64,000 nucleotides of DNA from Opitutaceae bacterium. Its GTDB lineage: Bacteria; Verrucomicrobiota; Verrucomicrobiia; Opitutales; Opitutaceae. Numbering within the stretch: position 1 is the stretch's first letter; each line of letters begins with the position of its first letter. Position numbers and translations under genes: made by a program. Below the pieces are notes generated by a model. It worked only from the letters and a program-made list of their open reading frames with translations, had not been told where the DNA came from and searched no databases. The stretch is taken from NCBI GenBank assembly GCA_016794625.1, contig JAEUGY010000112.1, forward strand, positions 62,001 to 126,000, in the 5' to 3' direction. Below, piece after piece: positions 26,207 to 35,914 of the stretch.

Positions 26207-26896
26207 ATGGGACTGAAATCTACGTTATGGTCGCTGGTCGCGGGTTGGGTGACCTGTGTCGCCCTGTCCGCGGCGCCGATGCCCGATGAGCTCCGAGTCG
26301 CGCTGAAGAGCTTCCAGGCTGAAGGAACCAAAGGCTGGGCCTTTACGCAGGCAACCGAAGGAGAAGGGCAAAGCCTCCTGGAGCGCTTCGATCCTCGACG
26401 GCCGGAATTCCAGCGGTGGACGCTGCTGCAAAAGAACGGAAAGGCGCCAAGTGCGGAGGAAGCCAGAAGGTACACGGAGGCGCAGACCCGCCGGTCCCGC
26501 GGTGAGACCGCACCCAACGTCAAGGACCAGATCGACGAATCAACCGCCGAAAATGTCGGTGACGACGGCGTGCGCACCCGCTGGCGATTTCGACTCAAGA
26601 CCACCGACGAGGATGACCGGTCGGCGGCACACATGATGGCGACGTTTGTCCTCCATCGCCCCACCGGCACGATCGAAGAGGTCGACCTCGCCAGCTTTGA
26701 GTCGTTTCGACCGGTTCTGGGGGTGAGGGTAGACGAAGCACGCACGCGGATCGAGTACTCCTTGCCGGACGGCGATCGACCCACGCTGCTTCGGCGCATC
26801 ACCGTGCGCCTCCGAGGTCGGGCCTGGTGGTTCAAGTCGCTCGATCAATCCATGACGGTGCTCTACAGCGATTTCGAGCCCGGCCGCCGGCGGTAA
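26207..26896 (+). CDS. Secreted protein of unknown function
   Basis: This 229-residue protein begins with a signal peptide (MGLKSTLWSLVAGWVTCVALSAAP; cleavage near 22-24), so it should be exported to the periplasm. The mature part is rich in charged residues and beta-strand patterns such as VRTRWRFRLKTTD, MATFVLHRPTGTIEEVDL and WWFKSLDQSMTVLYSDF. No Cys lipobox, transmembrane segment or catalytic motif is seen. The overall pattern recalls periplasmic lipid-handling or sorting-like proteins, but the resemblance is too weak to name. It sits between the Gre-like and creatininase-like genes on the same strand. Confidence 0.7.
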   Translation: MGLKSTLWSLVAGWVTCVALSAAPMPDELRVALKSFQAEGTKGWAFTQATEGEGQSLLERFDPRRPEFQRWTLLQKNGKAPSAEEARRYTEAQTRRSRGETAPNVKDQIDESTAENVGDDGVRTRWRFRLKTTDEDDRSAAHMMATFVLHRPTGTIEEVDLASFESFRPVLGVRVDEARTRIEYSLPDGDRPTLLRRITVRLRGRAWWFKSLDQSMTVLYSDFEPGRRR

Positions 26897-26964
26897 CGCA
26901 GAAGGTCCCATTCCTCCGGCAAACTTGAGCTGGCGCGCCATCGTTCGCAGCCTACGATTTCGGC

Positions 26965-28527
26965 ATGGCCATGACGTGGTTGGGCAACATAGAGACGAGC
27001 ACCTGCTGGGCGCATCACACCTGGAGCGACTTCGCGACGGACTCCCAATCAGACCCGCTCGTGGCGGTGCTTCCCATCCATGGATTCGCCGACCATGGCC
27101 TCGGGTTGCCCCTCGACAGCGAAGAGGTTGTGGGCAGCGAAATTCTGCGCCGCGCCATTCACCACCTCCTCCCGGACACGGGGTTACGCGTCCTGCCGGC
27201 GTTGCGCTTTGGTCTCGCCCCCTACCCTTCGTGTGTCTTTGGCATCGATCCCGAAACGGCCCACGACCTGATCGACGAAATCGCTGCGTCGGTCATGGCT
27301 TCGGGGTTCAAGAAACTGGTTTTTTATTCCACCAGCCCATGGAACGAAGCGTGGATTGACGCGGCTTCGCGCGACCAGCGCGCCAACCTCGGCCTGCAGA
27401 CGTTCGTCATCAACGTGAGTGGGTTGAACCTGGACTTTCACCCGGGCAGCTCCACGCGGTCCCATGTCCAGGCGATCGCCTCACAGCTTCTGGGTGCGGT
27501 GCCCGTCGCACCGCTGCGACCGGCCGAGGTGACGGACGCAGGATTCCGCCCAGGAAACTGGCGGCGCCCGCCACCGTGCACACCTGATCCAAGCCTGAAC
27601 GCGGCCGAGCTGCTGGCCGCAGCCTCGAGGCGTCTGGCCCGCCTCCTGACCGAAGTTCGCACCAAACCTCCGCTGGGCGAACCCGTCACTTCCATCCCAA
27701 CGCCGTCTCGGGTCCAGAGTGCTGCGACACCGGCCCCACTCGGCAGCGCTCAGCTTTGGCCGGGCCATCGCTCGTCCTACCTTCCCCACCTGACGTTGGA
27801 TGCACTCGAGGCGCTGCCCGACAAGGACCGCGCGCTGGTGGTCATCCCGACCGGCGCCATTGAACAACACGGCCATCATTTGCCCGTCGGGGTCGATGCG
27901 ATTCTCGGACAAGCCTGGTTGAACGCGGCTCTGGAAAAAGTCGGCACCCAGGCACGGATCTGGGTCGCGCCGCCGATCACCTACGGCAAAAGCAACGAAC
28001 ACACGGGCTTCCCCGGAACGGTCCACCTCTCGGCCAAGACGCTCCGACGCGTGCTTCTCGCTCAGGCCCGACAACTGAAGCAGTTGGGTTTCCGTAACCT
28101 GGCGCTCCTCAACACGCACGGCGGCAACAGTTCCGTGCTTGTTTACACCCTACGCGAACTGCAGACGGAGCTCGGCCTGAGAGCCGGGATGGTGAGTCAT
28201 GGTTACAGACCGCCCGTTACGGATCAGGAGAACGAATACGGCTTTCATGCCGGCGAGTGGGAAACCTCCCTCATGCTCGCCGTCACCGAGGGACTGGTCC
28301 GCATGGAACGGGCAACGTGCGAATACCCGGCTCGTCTGACCGATCCAGGAGAGCTGCGCCCCGAGAATGCTCCGGCCACCTATTCCTGGATCAGTCGCGA
28401 CATTTCCGTCAGTGGCACCATGGGGGACGCAACGCGAGCCAGCCCGGTCAACGGCCGCCGCTGGTTCGACGAAGCGTCCACCGCACTGGCCCAACGGCTC
28501 ATCGCACTCGCGGCGGAATCACGCTGA
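26965..28527 (+). CDS. Double creatininase-family protein, N-terminal half degenerate
   Basis: This 520-residue protein carries two creatininase-type domains. The C-terminal one (about 275-515) is intact: PTGAIEQHGHHLPVGVDAIL supplies metal ligands (Glu300, His302, Asp311), followed by NTHGGNSS and the HAGEWETSLML Glu. The N-terminal half (about 1-215) keeps the same spacing (LPIHGFADHGLGLPLDSEEV, GFKKLVFYSTSPWNEAW) but has lost the ligand pattern. A Pro/Ala-rich linker joins them. Typical family members are about 240-260 residues. The family includes creatininase, the F420/riboflavin-route formamide hydrolase and MftE, so the substrate is open. Its end overlaps glgB by nine bases, convergent. 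Confidence 0.82.
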   Translation: MAMTWLGNIETSTCWAHHTWSDFATDSQSDPLVAVLPIHGFADHGLGLPLDSEEVVGSEILRRAIHHLLPDTGLRVLPALRFGLAPYPSCVFGIDPETAHDLIDEIAASVMASGFKKLVFYSTSPWNEAWIDAASRDQRANLGLQTFVINVSGLNLDFHPGSSTRSHVQAIASQLLGAVPVAPLRPAEVTDAGFRPGNWRRPPPCTPDPSLNAAELLAAASRRLARLLTEVRTKPPLGEPVTSIPTPSRVQSAATPAPLGSAQLWPGHRSSYLPHLTLDALEALPDKDRALVVIPTGAIEQHGHHLPVGVDAILGQAWLNAALEKVGTQARIWVAPPITYGKSNEHTGFPGTVHLSAKTLRRVLLAQARQLKQLGFRNLALLNTHGGNSSVLVYTLRELQTELGLRAGMVSHGYRPPVTDQENEYGFHAGEWETSLMLAVTEGLVRMERATCEYPARLTDPGELRPENAPATYSWISRDISVSGTMGDATRASPVNGRRWFDEASTALAQRLIALAAESR

Positions 28528-30732
28528 CGCGCTCCACTTCAGGATGGTCGTGGTCAGGGGGGGCAAAGTGAGCTGCACGCTCTGGCTCATTCCATCCGCC
28601 GGCACGTCATCCGAGTGCACGCCCCCCTGATTTCCCAAACCACTGCCACCGTAATACTGACTGTTGGTATTGATCACCTCGCTCCAGAAACCACGCCGCG
28701 GAACGCCAATCCGGTAGTTCCGACGAATCACCGGGGTAAAGTGCCCCACGACCGCAAAAAGCGTCTGCTCAGACGCATCGCATCGCAAAAACGCGAGCAC
28801 GCTGCCTTCCGAATCGTGGCAGGCGAGCCAGCGGAACCCATGCGGGTTCAAGTCATTCCGGCTCAGCACCGGCTCGTGCACATAGAGTCGGTTCAAGTCC
28901 CGGACGAGCAAGCGCACGCCTTCATGATCAAGGTACTGGGTGAGATGCCAGTCGAGCGAACCGGCATAGGCCCACTCCGAGCTTTGCCCGAACTCACTTC
29001 CCATGAAGAGCAGTTTCTTGCCCGGCCATCCCCACATGTGGCCATAAAGCGCGCGCAAGTTCGCCGCCTTTTCCGGGATGTGCCAGGCCGCCATCTTCAT
29101 CAACATCGAGCCCTTGCCATGCACCACCTCGTCATGGGAAAACACGGAAACGAAGTTTTCCGCATACTGGTAGAGCATGCCGAAGGTCAGGTCGTTTTGG
29201 TGCCACTTGCGATGGATGGGATCCTTCGTGAAGTACTTCAGGGTATCGTGCATCCAGCCCATGTTCCACTTGAAATCGAACCCGATGCCACCCTCGTGGG
29301 TCGGCTTGGAGATTCCAGGGAAGGAGGTGCTTTCCTCCGCGATCATGCGTACACCGGGATAGTAGTGGTGCACCAGATCATTGGTCGTCTTCAGGAACTC
29401 GATCGCCTCCAGGTTTTCCCTCCCGCCGAACTTGTTGGGAACCCACTCCCCTGACTTGCGAGAGTAGTCAAGGTAGAGCATCGACGCCACCGCGTCGACC
29501 CGCAGGCCATCCAGGTGATACCGGTCCAGCCAGCACAGCGCATTCGCGATCAGGAAGCAGCGTACCTCGTTGCGGCTGTAATTGAAGATGAGCGTGCCCC
29601 AGTCCATGTGCGCCCCTTGACGGGGATCGGCGTGCTCGTAGAGGTGGGTACCATCGAATTCCGCCAGCGCGAAGCTGTCCCTCGGAAAATGCGCCGGGAC
29701 CCAATCGAGGATGACACCGATTCCGCGCTGATGCAGATGGTCGACGAACCAGGCAAAGTCGTCAGGCGTCCCGAAGCGCTGCGTGGGAGCAAAGAATCCA
29801 GTGACCTGATACCCCCAGGAGCCATCAAAGGGATGTTCCGCCAGCGGCATGACCTCCACATGGGTGAACCCCATCTCCGTGACATAGTCGGCCAGCTGGG
29901 GAGCCAGTTCCCGATAGGACAGGGGCCGATTTCCGTCGTCGGCCCGCCGCTTCCACGAACCCAGGTGGACTTCGTAAATTGACATGGGCTGGTCGCGATC
30001 TCCGGCGGCGACCCGACGTTTTTCCATCCACTCGGCGTCGTTCCAGACATAGCGCCCCGTCTCGTGCACCACGGAAGCATTGCCCGGAGGTGCCTCAAAG
30101 TAGCTTCCGAACGGATCCGTCTTCAGCCGGATGTGGCCGCGTACATCCCACAGCTCAAACTTGTAGAGCTCACCCCGACCCAATCCGGGCACAAAAAGCT
30201 CCCAAACGCCGGAAGCGCCAAGCGGACGCATGGGATGGTAGCGACCGTCCCAACCGTTGAAGTTTCCCACGACCGACACCCGCTTCGCGTTCGGAGCCCA
30301 AACGGCAAAGGATACCCCCGGCACTTCATTCACTCGGCGAAGGTGAGCACCGAGCTTGTCGTAAAGACGATGCTCATTCCCCTCGTTGAACAGATAAAGG
30401 TCCTGATCACCCAATGTCGGCAAGAAGGAGTAGGCGTCGTGGATCTCATGCGTCTCCCCATTGTCGAGCGTGGCGCGAAGTCGGTAACGAAACACCTGCT
30501 TTCGTTTGGGCAGAAACACCTCGTAAAACCCGGACTCATGAAGCTGCTCCATGGTCCAGCTTTCCCTGGTCGCCGGGTCCAAAACCTCGCACGACACACA
30601 ACGCCGGATAAAGCACCGGACCACGACGCCGTGGATCCGCCCACGTTTGCAGGGATGCATGCCCAGCGTGTCGTGTGGATGGCTTGCCGTGGCGTGGAGA
30701 AAGCGATCAAGCAGGTCTTGGGAAATGATCAC
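28519..30732 (-). CDS. glgB: 1,4-alpha-glucan branching enzyme
   Basis: This 737-residue GH13 enzyme makes alpha-1,6 branches in glycogen. A long N-terminal CBM48-type region (about 1-230, with FAVWAPNAKRVSVVGNFNGWDGR) precedes the catalytic barrel. Catalytic residues are in GLRVDAVASMLYLDYSR (nucleophile Asp) and MIAEESTSFPG (acid/base Glu), and FSHDEVVHGKGSM holds the transition-state His and Asp. The C-terminal beta domain ends in TILKW. A GTG start at 30732 is used. It is on the same strand as ppc, 114 bases downstream of it. Confidence 0.95.
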   Translation of the reverse strand: MIISQDLLDRFLHATASHPHDTLGMHPCKRGRIHGVVVRCFIRRCVSCEVLDPATRESWTMEQLHESGFYEVFLPKRKQVFRYRLRATLDNGETHEIHDAYSFLPTLGDQDLYLFNEGNEHRLYDKLGAHLRRVNEVPGVSFAVWAPNAKRVSVVGNFNGWDGRYHPMRPLGASGVWELFVPGLGRGELYKFELWDVRGHIRLKTDPFGSYFEAPPGNASVVHETGRYVWNDAEWMEKRRVAAGDRDQPMSIYEVHLGSWKRRADDGNRPLSYRELAPQLADYVTEMGFTHVEVMPLAEHPFDGSWGYQVTGFFAPTQRFGTPDDFAWFVDHLHQRGIGVILDWVPAHFPRDSFALAEFDGTHLYEHADPRQGAHMDWGTLIFNYSRNEVRCFLIANALCWLDRYHLDGLRVDAVASMLYLDYSRKSGEWVPNKFGGRENLEAIEFLKTTNDLVHHYYPGVRMIAEESTSFPGISKPTHEGGIGFDFKWNMGWMHDTLKYFTKDPIHRKWHQNDLTFGMLYQYAENFVSVFSHDEVVHGKGSMLMKMAAWHIPEKAANLRALYGHMWGWPGKKLLFMGSEFGQSSEWAYAGSLDWHLTQYLDHEGVRLLVRDLNRLYVHEPVLSRNDLNPHGFRWLACHDSEGSVLAFLRCDASEQTLFAVVGHFTPVIRRNYRIGVPRRGFWSEVINTNSQYYGGSGLGNQGGVHSDDVPADGMSQSVQLTLPPLTTTILKWSASA

Positions 30733-30846
30733 GGCAATTTCAGGGATTTAAGACAGGCTAACGTCAACGGGAAGGAGACGTCTAGCGAGGACTCGGGAAA
30801 TCTTGAGATCCGATCTGAGCGATGGGATCCCTTCGGCGGGCACGAC

Positions 30847-33639
30847 TCATCCGGTGTTTTTGAGCCCACCGGAGATGCCATTGATCGTCAATTCAACAAC
30901 GGCACGGGTTCGTTCCTCCTCCACTTTGGAGAGCCCACCTTGCCGCAGGCGCTTCAGCATCTCCACCTGGAGGTAGTTCAGCGGATCGATGTAGGGGTTT
31001 CGGAGGTCGACCGACCGTTTCAACACCGGTTCATGCGACAGGAGGGTTCTGGCTCCGGACACGGCCAGAATCGACCGTTCGGTGCGTTGGAATTCCGCCA
31101 GCAGCAGATCAAAGATCCGGTTCCGGATGGCGACATCGTCCACCAACCCCGCGTACAATCGAGCGATGGTCATGTCTGCTTTGCACAGGGTGAGCTGCGC
31201 GTTGTCGATGAGCGACCGGAAGAACGCCCAATCCTTGTACATTCCCCGCAAGAGTCGCAGGCCGGACGGACCGCGCTTCAACACGGCGTCCAGCGCGGTG
31301 CCCATGCCATACCAACCGGGAAAGTTGAAGCGACTCTGCATCCACGAAAAGACCCACGGGATCGCCCGCAGATCCTCCACGCTTTGCGCGGCTCTTCGAT
31401 AGGTGGGACGCGATCCGAATCTCAGCTGTCCAATCTGTTCGATGGGAGTGGCCTGCGACCAAAACGTCAGAAAATCTCGGTCGTGGTGAACCAGCGCGCG
31501 ATAGGCGGAGTAGCTGTTCGCGGAAAGTTCCTCCATCACCTCGACCCAAGGCTCAGGCCAAGCCGGCGATTCCTGAGCGGCGTGAGAACCAAGCAACACA
31601 CCGTGGGCCATCTGTTCAATGATGCGAAACGCCAGATCAGGGTCGTGATAGCGGGTGGAGAGCACCTCGCCCTGCTCGGTGATCCGAATACCACCATCCT
31701 TCAACCCCACGGGCTGCGCCAGAATCGCCTTCGCCGCCGGACCGCCACCACGGGCGATGCTGCCACCTCGCCCGTGAAACAGGGTCAGCTTAATCCCACG
31801 TCGGCGACAAACGGCCGCGATTTCGTCCTGCGCCCGGTGCAGCGCCCAGGAAGCCGCCACATAACCGCAATCCTTGTTGGAATCCGAATACCCCAGCATC
31901 ACATGCTGATGTCGAAACTCCGCCCCCGTCCCGCCCGTGTAACCCGGGCTGGCGAAAAGCTCCTCGAGAATCCGGGGCGCCCGCTGCAGATCCGCCCGCG
32001 TCTCGAACAAAGGCGCGATTTCCATCTCTGCACCGGTCCACGCCATGAGAAGCCTGGCCTCAAGGACGTCGGAAACGTCGTTCGACATGCTGATGACATA
32101 GATGCCGAGCGCGTCAGGTCCCAGGCGCCGTCGTGCCAGCGCCGCCACGACCAGAGGTTCGACCACGTGGCGTGTGGCCGCGGAAAATACAGCCCAATCT
32201 CTGCCCCCGGACGATTTCGCCCGCTGCAGTTCGGCCTCGAGGACCTGGCGCTTCTCCGCCTCGGGCCAGCGGGAATAGTCGGACTTGCCCAGAATCTCCG
32301 CCACCGCCGCCTCGTGCTGGGCGGAGTGCTGGCGCAGATCGAGGTGCGCGGTATGCAGGCCAAAGACGTCGAGCCGGTGAATCGCATCCTTCAGTTCACC
32401 CTTCGCCATCGACCGCGCCTTTCCGGATCGGAGGCTGGACTGGATGGCATCCAGCACGGAACGGACCGCCTCGGCGGAGAACAACGGCGCATCCGCAGCA
32501 CGGGATGAGGCGAGCAGCCCGGCCCCGTCACGAACCTCCTCGACCGCCCGCGCCAGTCTTTCCCGGAGTCCCGCCATCAGCAGCCGGTAAGGTTCGTGGG
32601 GATACCGATGCGCGATCTGCTCAATGTGCTCGGACAGGTGCCGGTCTTCGCGTATGAGTCGGCGGACTTCACTGGAAATGACATCGCGTCGATCACTGAC
32701 CGTCAGCGTCCGGCCCAACTCCCGGGCGGAGCCTCTCAGTTTCTCAATGGCCAGACGGCGGTGGAGCTCCAGCACCTCTCCCGTGACGCGGGCGGTCACG
32801 TTGGGGTTGCCGTCGCGATCTCCGCCGATCCACGAGCCAAAACGCAGCCATCGAGCCGGACACGTGACATCGGGGTAGTGCAGGGCAAGGCATCGCTCAA
32901 GTTCCCGCTGCAGTCGGGGCACCACGTCGAACAGGATGGTGTCGTGATACCACAATCCCGTCCTGGCTTCATCGGTCACATCCGGGCGAGCCACCCGGCT
33001 GCGATCGGTCAACCAAAGCGATGCGATCTCGCGCTCGATCATTTCCTCATCCTCATGGGGCGAGTGCCCAAGAGCCGAGGATGCGGAGCGATCGCGGAGC
33101 AGCTGGCCCAATCGCTGGAGTTTCGTCAGCAGCGTGCGGCGCTTTGACTCGGTCGGGTGGGCGGTGAAAACCAGATCCATCGTCATTCGATCGAGCAGCG
33201 CCTGCAGACCGGCTGAGTCGACGCCCTTGGCCTTCAGGAGAAGCAACGCTTCTTCGATCGACTCGCGGCGCACGGCACTCGCCGCGGACGGTCCGGTCGC
33301 GTCGCCAACTCCCGTCCTCCGTTGCCGCAACTTGCCAATGCGGAAATTCTCCTCCGCCAGATTGACCAACTCAAAATAGAGCGTGAAGGCCATGGCTTGA
33401 TTGAACGCCTCATCGGGGGAGATCCGGGCCGCCTCCGAGGACAGCCCGAGCGAGGCGGTGCCATCGCCACTCCGGGCACGCTTGGCCAAGACCCGAAATC
33501 GCTCCACCCGTTCAAACGTTTCCCTGCCCTCCACCTGGCCAATCACCCGACCCAAGGCCGTGCTCAATGATCGGATTTCCGCACGCAGACCGGCGGTATC
33601 CCTTGAGGCAGGCTGCTCATGATTAGGAGATTGAGTCAT
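30847..33639 (-). CDS. ppc: Phosphoenolpyruvate carboxylase
   Basis: This 930-residue enzyme fixes bicarbonate onto PEP to make oxaloacetate, replenishing the TCA cycle. The catalytic His161 is in LVFTAHPTESKRRTL. Further conserved segments are WIGGDRDGNPNVT, HLDLRQHSAQHE, LGYSDSNKDCGYVAAS and the Arg/Gly loop FHGRGGSIARGGGPA. The C-terminus ends in the family-typical GLKNTG. ATG 33639 is chosen since the family starts there; the frame runs on upstream for 267 codons without similarity and overlaps the divergent lptD-like gene. Confidence 0.95.
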   Translation of the reverse strand: MTQSPNHEQPASRDTAGLRAEIRSLSTALGRVIGQVEGRETFERVERFRVLAKRARSGDGTASLGLSSEAARISPDEAFNQAMAFTLYFELVNLAEENFRIGKLRQRRTGVGDATGPSAASAVRRESIEEALLLLKAKGVDSAGLQALLDRMTMDLVFTAHPTESKRRTLLTKLQRLGQLLRDRSASSALGHSPHEDEEMIEREIASLWLTDRSRVARPDVTDEARTGLWYHDTILFDVVPRLQRELERCLALHYPDVTCPARWLRFGSWIGGDRDGNPNVTARVTGEVLELHRRLAIEKLRGSARELGRTLTVSDRRDVISSEVRRLIREDRHLSEHIEQIAHRYPHEPYRLLMAGLRERLARAVEEVRDGAGLLASSRAADAPLFSAEAVRSVLDAIQSSLRSGKARSMAKGELKDAIHRLDVFGLHTAHLDLRQHSAQHEAAVAEILGKSDYSRWPEAEKRQVLEAELQRAKSSGGRDWAVFSAATRHVVEPLVVAALARRRLGPDALGIYVISMSNDVSDVLEARLLMAWTGAEMEIAPLFETRADLQRAPRILEELFASPGYTGGTGAEFRHQHVMLGYSDSNKDCGYVAASWALHRAQDEIAAVCRRRGIKLTLFHGRGGSIARGGGPAAKAILAQPVGLKDGGIRITEQGEVLSTRYHDPDLAFRIIEQMAHGVLLGSHAAQESPAWPEPWVEVMEELSANSYSAYRALVHHDRDFLTFWSQATPIEQIGQLRFGSRPTYRRAAQSVEDLRAIPWVFSWMQSRFNFPGWYGMGTALDAVLKRGPSGLRLLRGMYKDWAFFRSLIDNAQLTLCKADMTIARLYAGLVDDVAIRNRIFDLLLAEFQRTERSILAVSGARTLLSHEPVLKRSVDLRNPYIDPLNYLQVEMLKRLRQGGLSKVEEERTRAVVELTINGISGGLKNTG

Positions 33640-33813
33640 AATGAGAGGGGGAGGCTCGACGAGAAAGGGAGGAGGTAGGCGTTTCGAAAATGAGCAGATA
33701 GCGAAAACTGCGCCAAACCGATTGCAAACTGGGAACGGGAGTCCCGGCGCTCTCCCCGCGCTGTAACCACGCAACCGTCTTGCCTGCGACCGGTCTGACG
33801 GGTTCCCTTCCCC

Positions 33814-35907
33814 GTGCGTTTTTGGTTTCTCCTCGTTTTGCTTGCCACCGCTCTGCTCCCCTTGGGGGCCCAACCTGCCGCTCTCGGCCTCAGCCTTGAC
33901 GCAGACTCCACCACGCTGGACCAGGTTTCCGGGGAATCCGTGCTTCAGGGCAATGCCTCCTTGATCCACGGGGAAACCACGCTCCGCGCCCGGGAGATTC
34001 GCTTCAATTTCCGCACGAAAATTGCCACGGCCCGGGGCAATGTGATCCTGCAAATGCAAGACCGCAGGGTCCTGGCGGACGAAATCACTTACCGTCTGAC
34101 CGACAAGTCGCTGGACATAAAAAATTTGCGCGCAGGCGTGAACCCGGTGTACTTGAGCGGTTCGCACGTCAAGACCACCTCCGAGGGCTGGCAGATGGAA
34201 GGCGCGAAGGCCTTCCTGCACGAGCCCGGACCGTGGAGCCCGATCGTCCGGGCCCAGTCCTTGCTCGTGCGGGAAGACAAAACCTTGGAGTTGGACGAAG
34301 GTCGCCTCGGCCTTGGCCGCTTCACGCTCCTTCCGTTGCCCGGAGTACCGATTCCGATGGACGAGGTGTTTTTCCGCTATCTCAGCATCGGGGCCGGCTA
34401 CCGCAAATCCTTGGGAGCCTTCTTCGAGGTAGGCATGCACCTTCCAATCAGTTCAGGGTTCGAGGTCGGGGCTGACCTGGGATACTACTCGAGCCGGGGC
34501 ATCATGGCCGGACCCTCCGGCAATTACCGGCGAGGTTCCGGCAATCAAGGTTTCACCGGAGCGTTCAATAGCGGTTTCATCCACGACAGCGGAGACAAAC
34601 AACGCGACGTGCTGGGGGTGCCCATCCCCGAAGACCGTGCCTTGATTCATTGGGAACATCGCCATCGCTTTTCCGAATCCCTCTCACTCATCCTGGATTT
34701 GGACTATTGGAGCGACTCCGAAGTCGTGCGGGATTTTCGACCCAAGGAGTTCTACCCGGTGCAGCAGACGGACACCTTTGTCCAAGCCGAGTATACGTGG
34801 AACAACACGGTCCTGACGGGTCTGACCCGGCTCAACCTGAATCGCTACTTTCAAGTTCAGGAGCGACTGCCCGAGCTTCAATTCAGCCTGCTACCAATGT
34901 CTATCGGCCCGCCGTCGCTCGCTCTCTACCAGCGGGCGCATGCCTCCGTTGTGCGCTTGCGCGAGGATGCCCCGCTCACTGGTCCCACCCTGCGCAGCGA
35001 TCGGATCAATCTTTACTACGCCTTGAGCCGTCCCTACCTGCCGAGGGAATGGCTCTCGCTTAAACCCGTCCTCGGGGCCCAAGTCACTCACTATGCCAAA
35101 ACGGCGACCACGTCGGATAAAGGCCACTACACCCGGGTGCTGGGAGAGGTCGGATTGGATGCCGAACTGCGCACCAGCGCCACGTACGACTACCGCAATC
35201 CCTCGTGGAAAATAGAGGGGCTCCGCCACCTTCTCACACCGCGGCTGGGTTACCGGTACCTTCCCAGCGGATCACGAGGCCGAGTCCACCTGCCGCAAAT
35301 TGACCGTCGCGCGTTCGCGACCTACCTCCAACCGCTCGACCTCGGCGACCAGCGCAATGTGGACGAAATCGACGACCAGAACACCGTCCGGCTGCAACTG
35401 GACAACCTCCTGCAAACCCGGGACGCGGAGTACGGGTCTCGGAATCTGGTGCATTTCAACCTCGCGATCGATCTGCGTCTCGATCGCTCGCCGGCTGAGC
35501 GGACGCTCTCCGACTTGCATACAGAGCTCAGCCTCACGCCGGCGCGCTGGATGAGATTCGACGTTTATCAGCGCTACGCCACCTACGATGGCAAACTGAA
35601 GGAACTGAATACCGGATTGACCATCACCAACAGCGAATGGTGGTCCCTGCGCCTGGGCACGCACTACCTGGAACGGAGCATCGAGGAGTATGTGGCCGAA
35701 GGCACCGTCCGCTTCAACGAGGTCTACGAAGCGTTTGCCCGGATGCACTACGATTCCCGTCAGGCCCGCTTCGTCCAGCAGACGTACGGTATCCACCACA
35801 CGCTCGATAACCTTTGGGTTCTGAGCTATGGCTTCAACTTCTACGAGGGACGACGCCGCGAGGGTTCGTTTGGATTTGTGGTCGAAGTCGACGCGGCCCG
35901 ATTCTGA
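33814..35907 (+). CDS. lptD: LptD-like outer-membrane LPS assembly protein
   Basis: This 697-residue protein starts with a signal peptide (MRFWFLLVLLATALLPLGAQ), then an OstA/LptA-type beta-jellyroll (about 25-160) with repeating GNASLIHGETTLRAREIRF and ATARGNVILQMQDRRVLAD strands. The remainder (about 190-697) is beta-barrel-like with many aromatic alternating strands and ends in a Phe (VEVDAARF), a usual outer-membrane signal. This is the LptD layout, which inserts LPS in the outer leaflet. The four conserved disulfide cysteines of E. coli LptD are not seen. A GTG start at 33814 is used. It heads a plus-strand run of five genes. Confidence 0.75.
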   Translation: MRFWFLLVLLATALLPLGAQPAALGLSLDADSTTLDQVSGESVLQGNASLIHGETTLRAREIRFNFRTKIATARGNVILQMQDRRVLADEITYRLTDKSLDIKNLRAGVNPVYLSGSHVKTTSEGWQMEGAKAFLHEPGPWSPIVRAQSLLVREDKTLELDEGRLGLGRFTLLPLPGVPIPMDEVFFRYLSIGAGYRKSLGAFFEVGMHLPISSGFEVGADLGYYSSRGIMAGPSGNYRRGSGNQGFTGAFNSGFIHDSGDKQRDVLGVPIPEDRALIHWEHRHRFSESLSLILDLDYWSDSEVVRDFRPKEFYPVQQTDTFVQAEYTWNNTVLTGLTRLNLNRYFQVQERLPELQFSLLPMSIGPPSLALYQRAHASVVRLREDAPLTGPTLRSDRINLYYALSRPYLPREWLSLKPVLGAQVTHYAKTATTSDKGHYTRVLGEVGLDAELRTSATYDYRNPSWKIEGLRHLLTPRLGYRYLPSGSRGRVHLPQIDRRAFATYLQPLDLGDQRNVDEIDDQNTVRLQLDNLLQTRDAEYGSRNLVHFNLAIDLRLDRSPAERTLSDLHTELSLTPARWMRFDVYQRYATYDGKLKELNTGLTITNSEWWSLRLGTHYLERSIEEYVAEGTVRFNEVYEAFARMHYDSRQARFVQQTYGIHHTLDNLWVLSYGFNFYEGRRREGSFGFVVEVDAARF

Positions 35908-35914
35908 CCGTGCC

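Noticed and set aside
30064..32508. Open frame of 814 codons on the plus strand across glgB and ppc
   Set aside because: It lies antisense to two clear enzymes with full family motifs; its translation is Arg/His/Gln-rich with no domain. It is a shadow of GC-rich codon use.
33640..34440. Upstream extension of the ppc frame
   Set aside because: The extra 267 residues have no PEP carboxylase similarity and overlap the lptD-like gene; the family start is at 33639.
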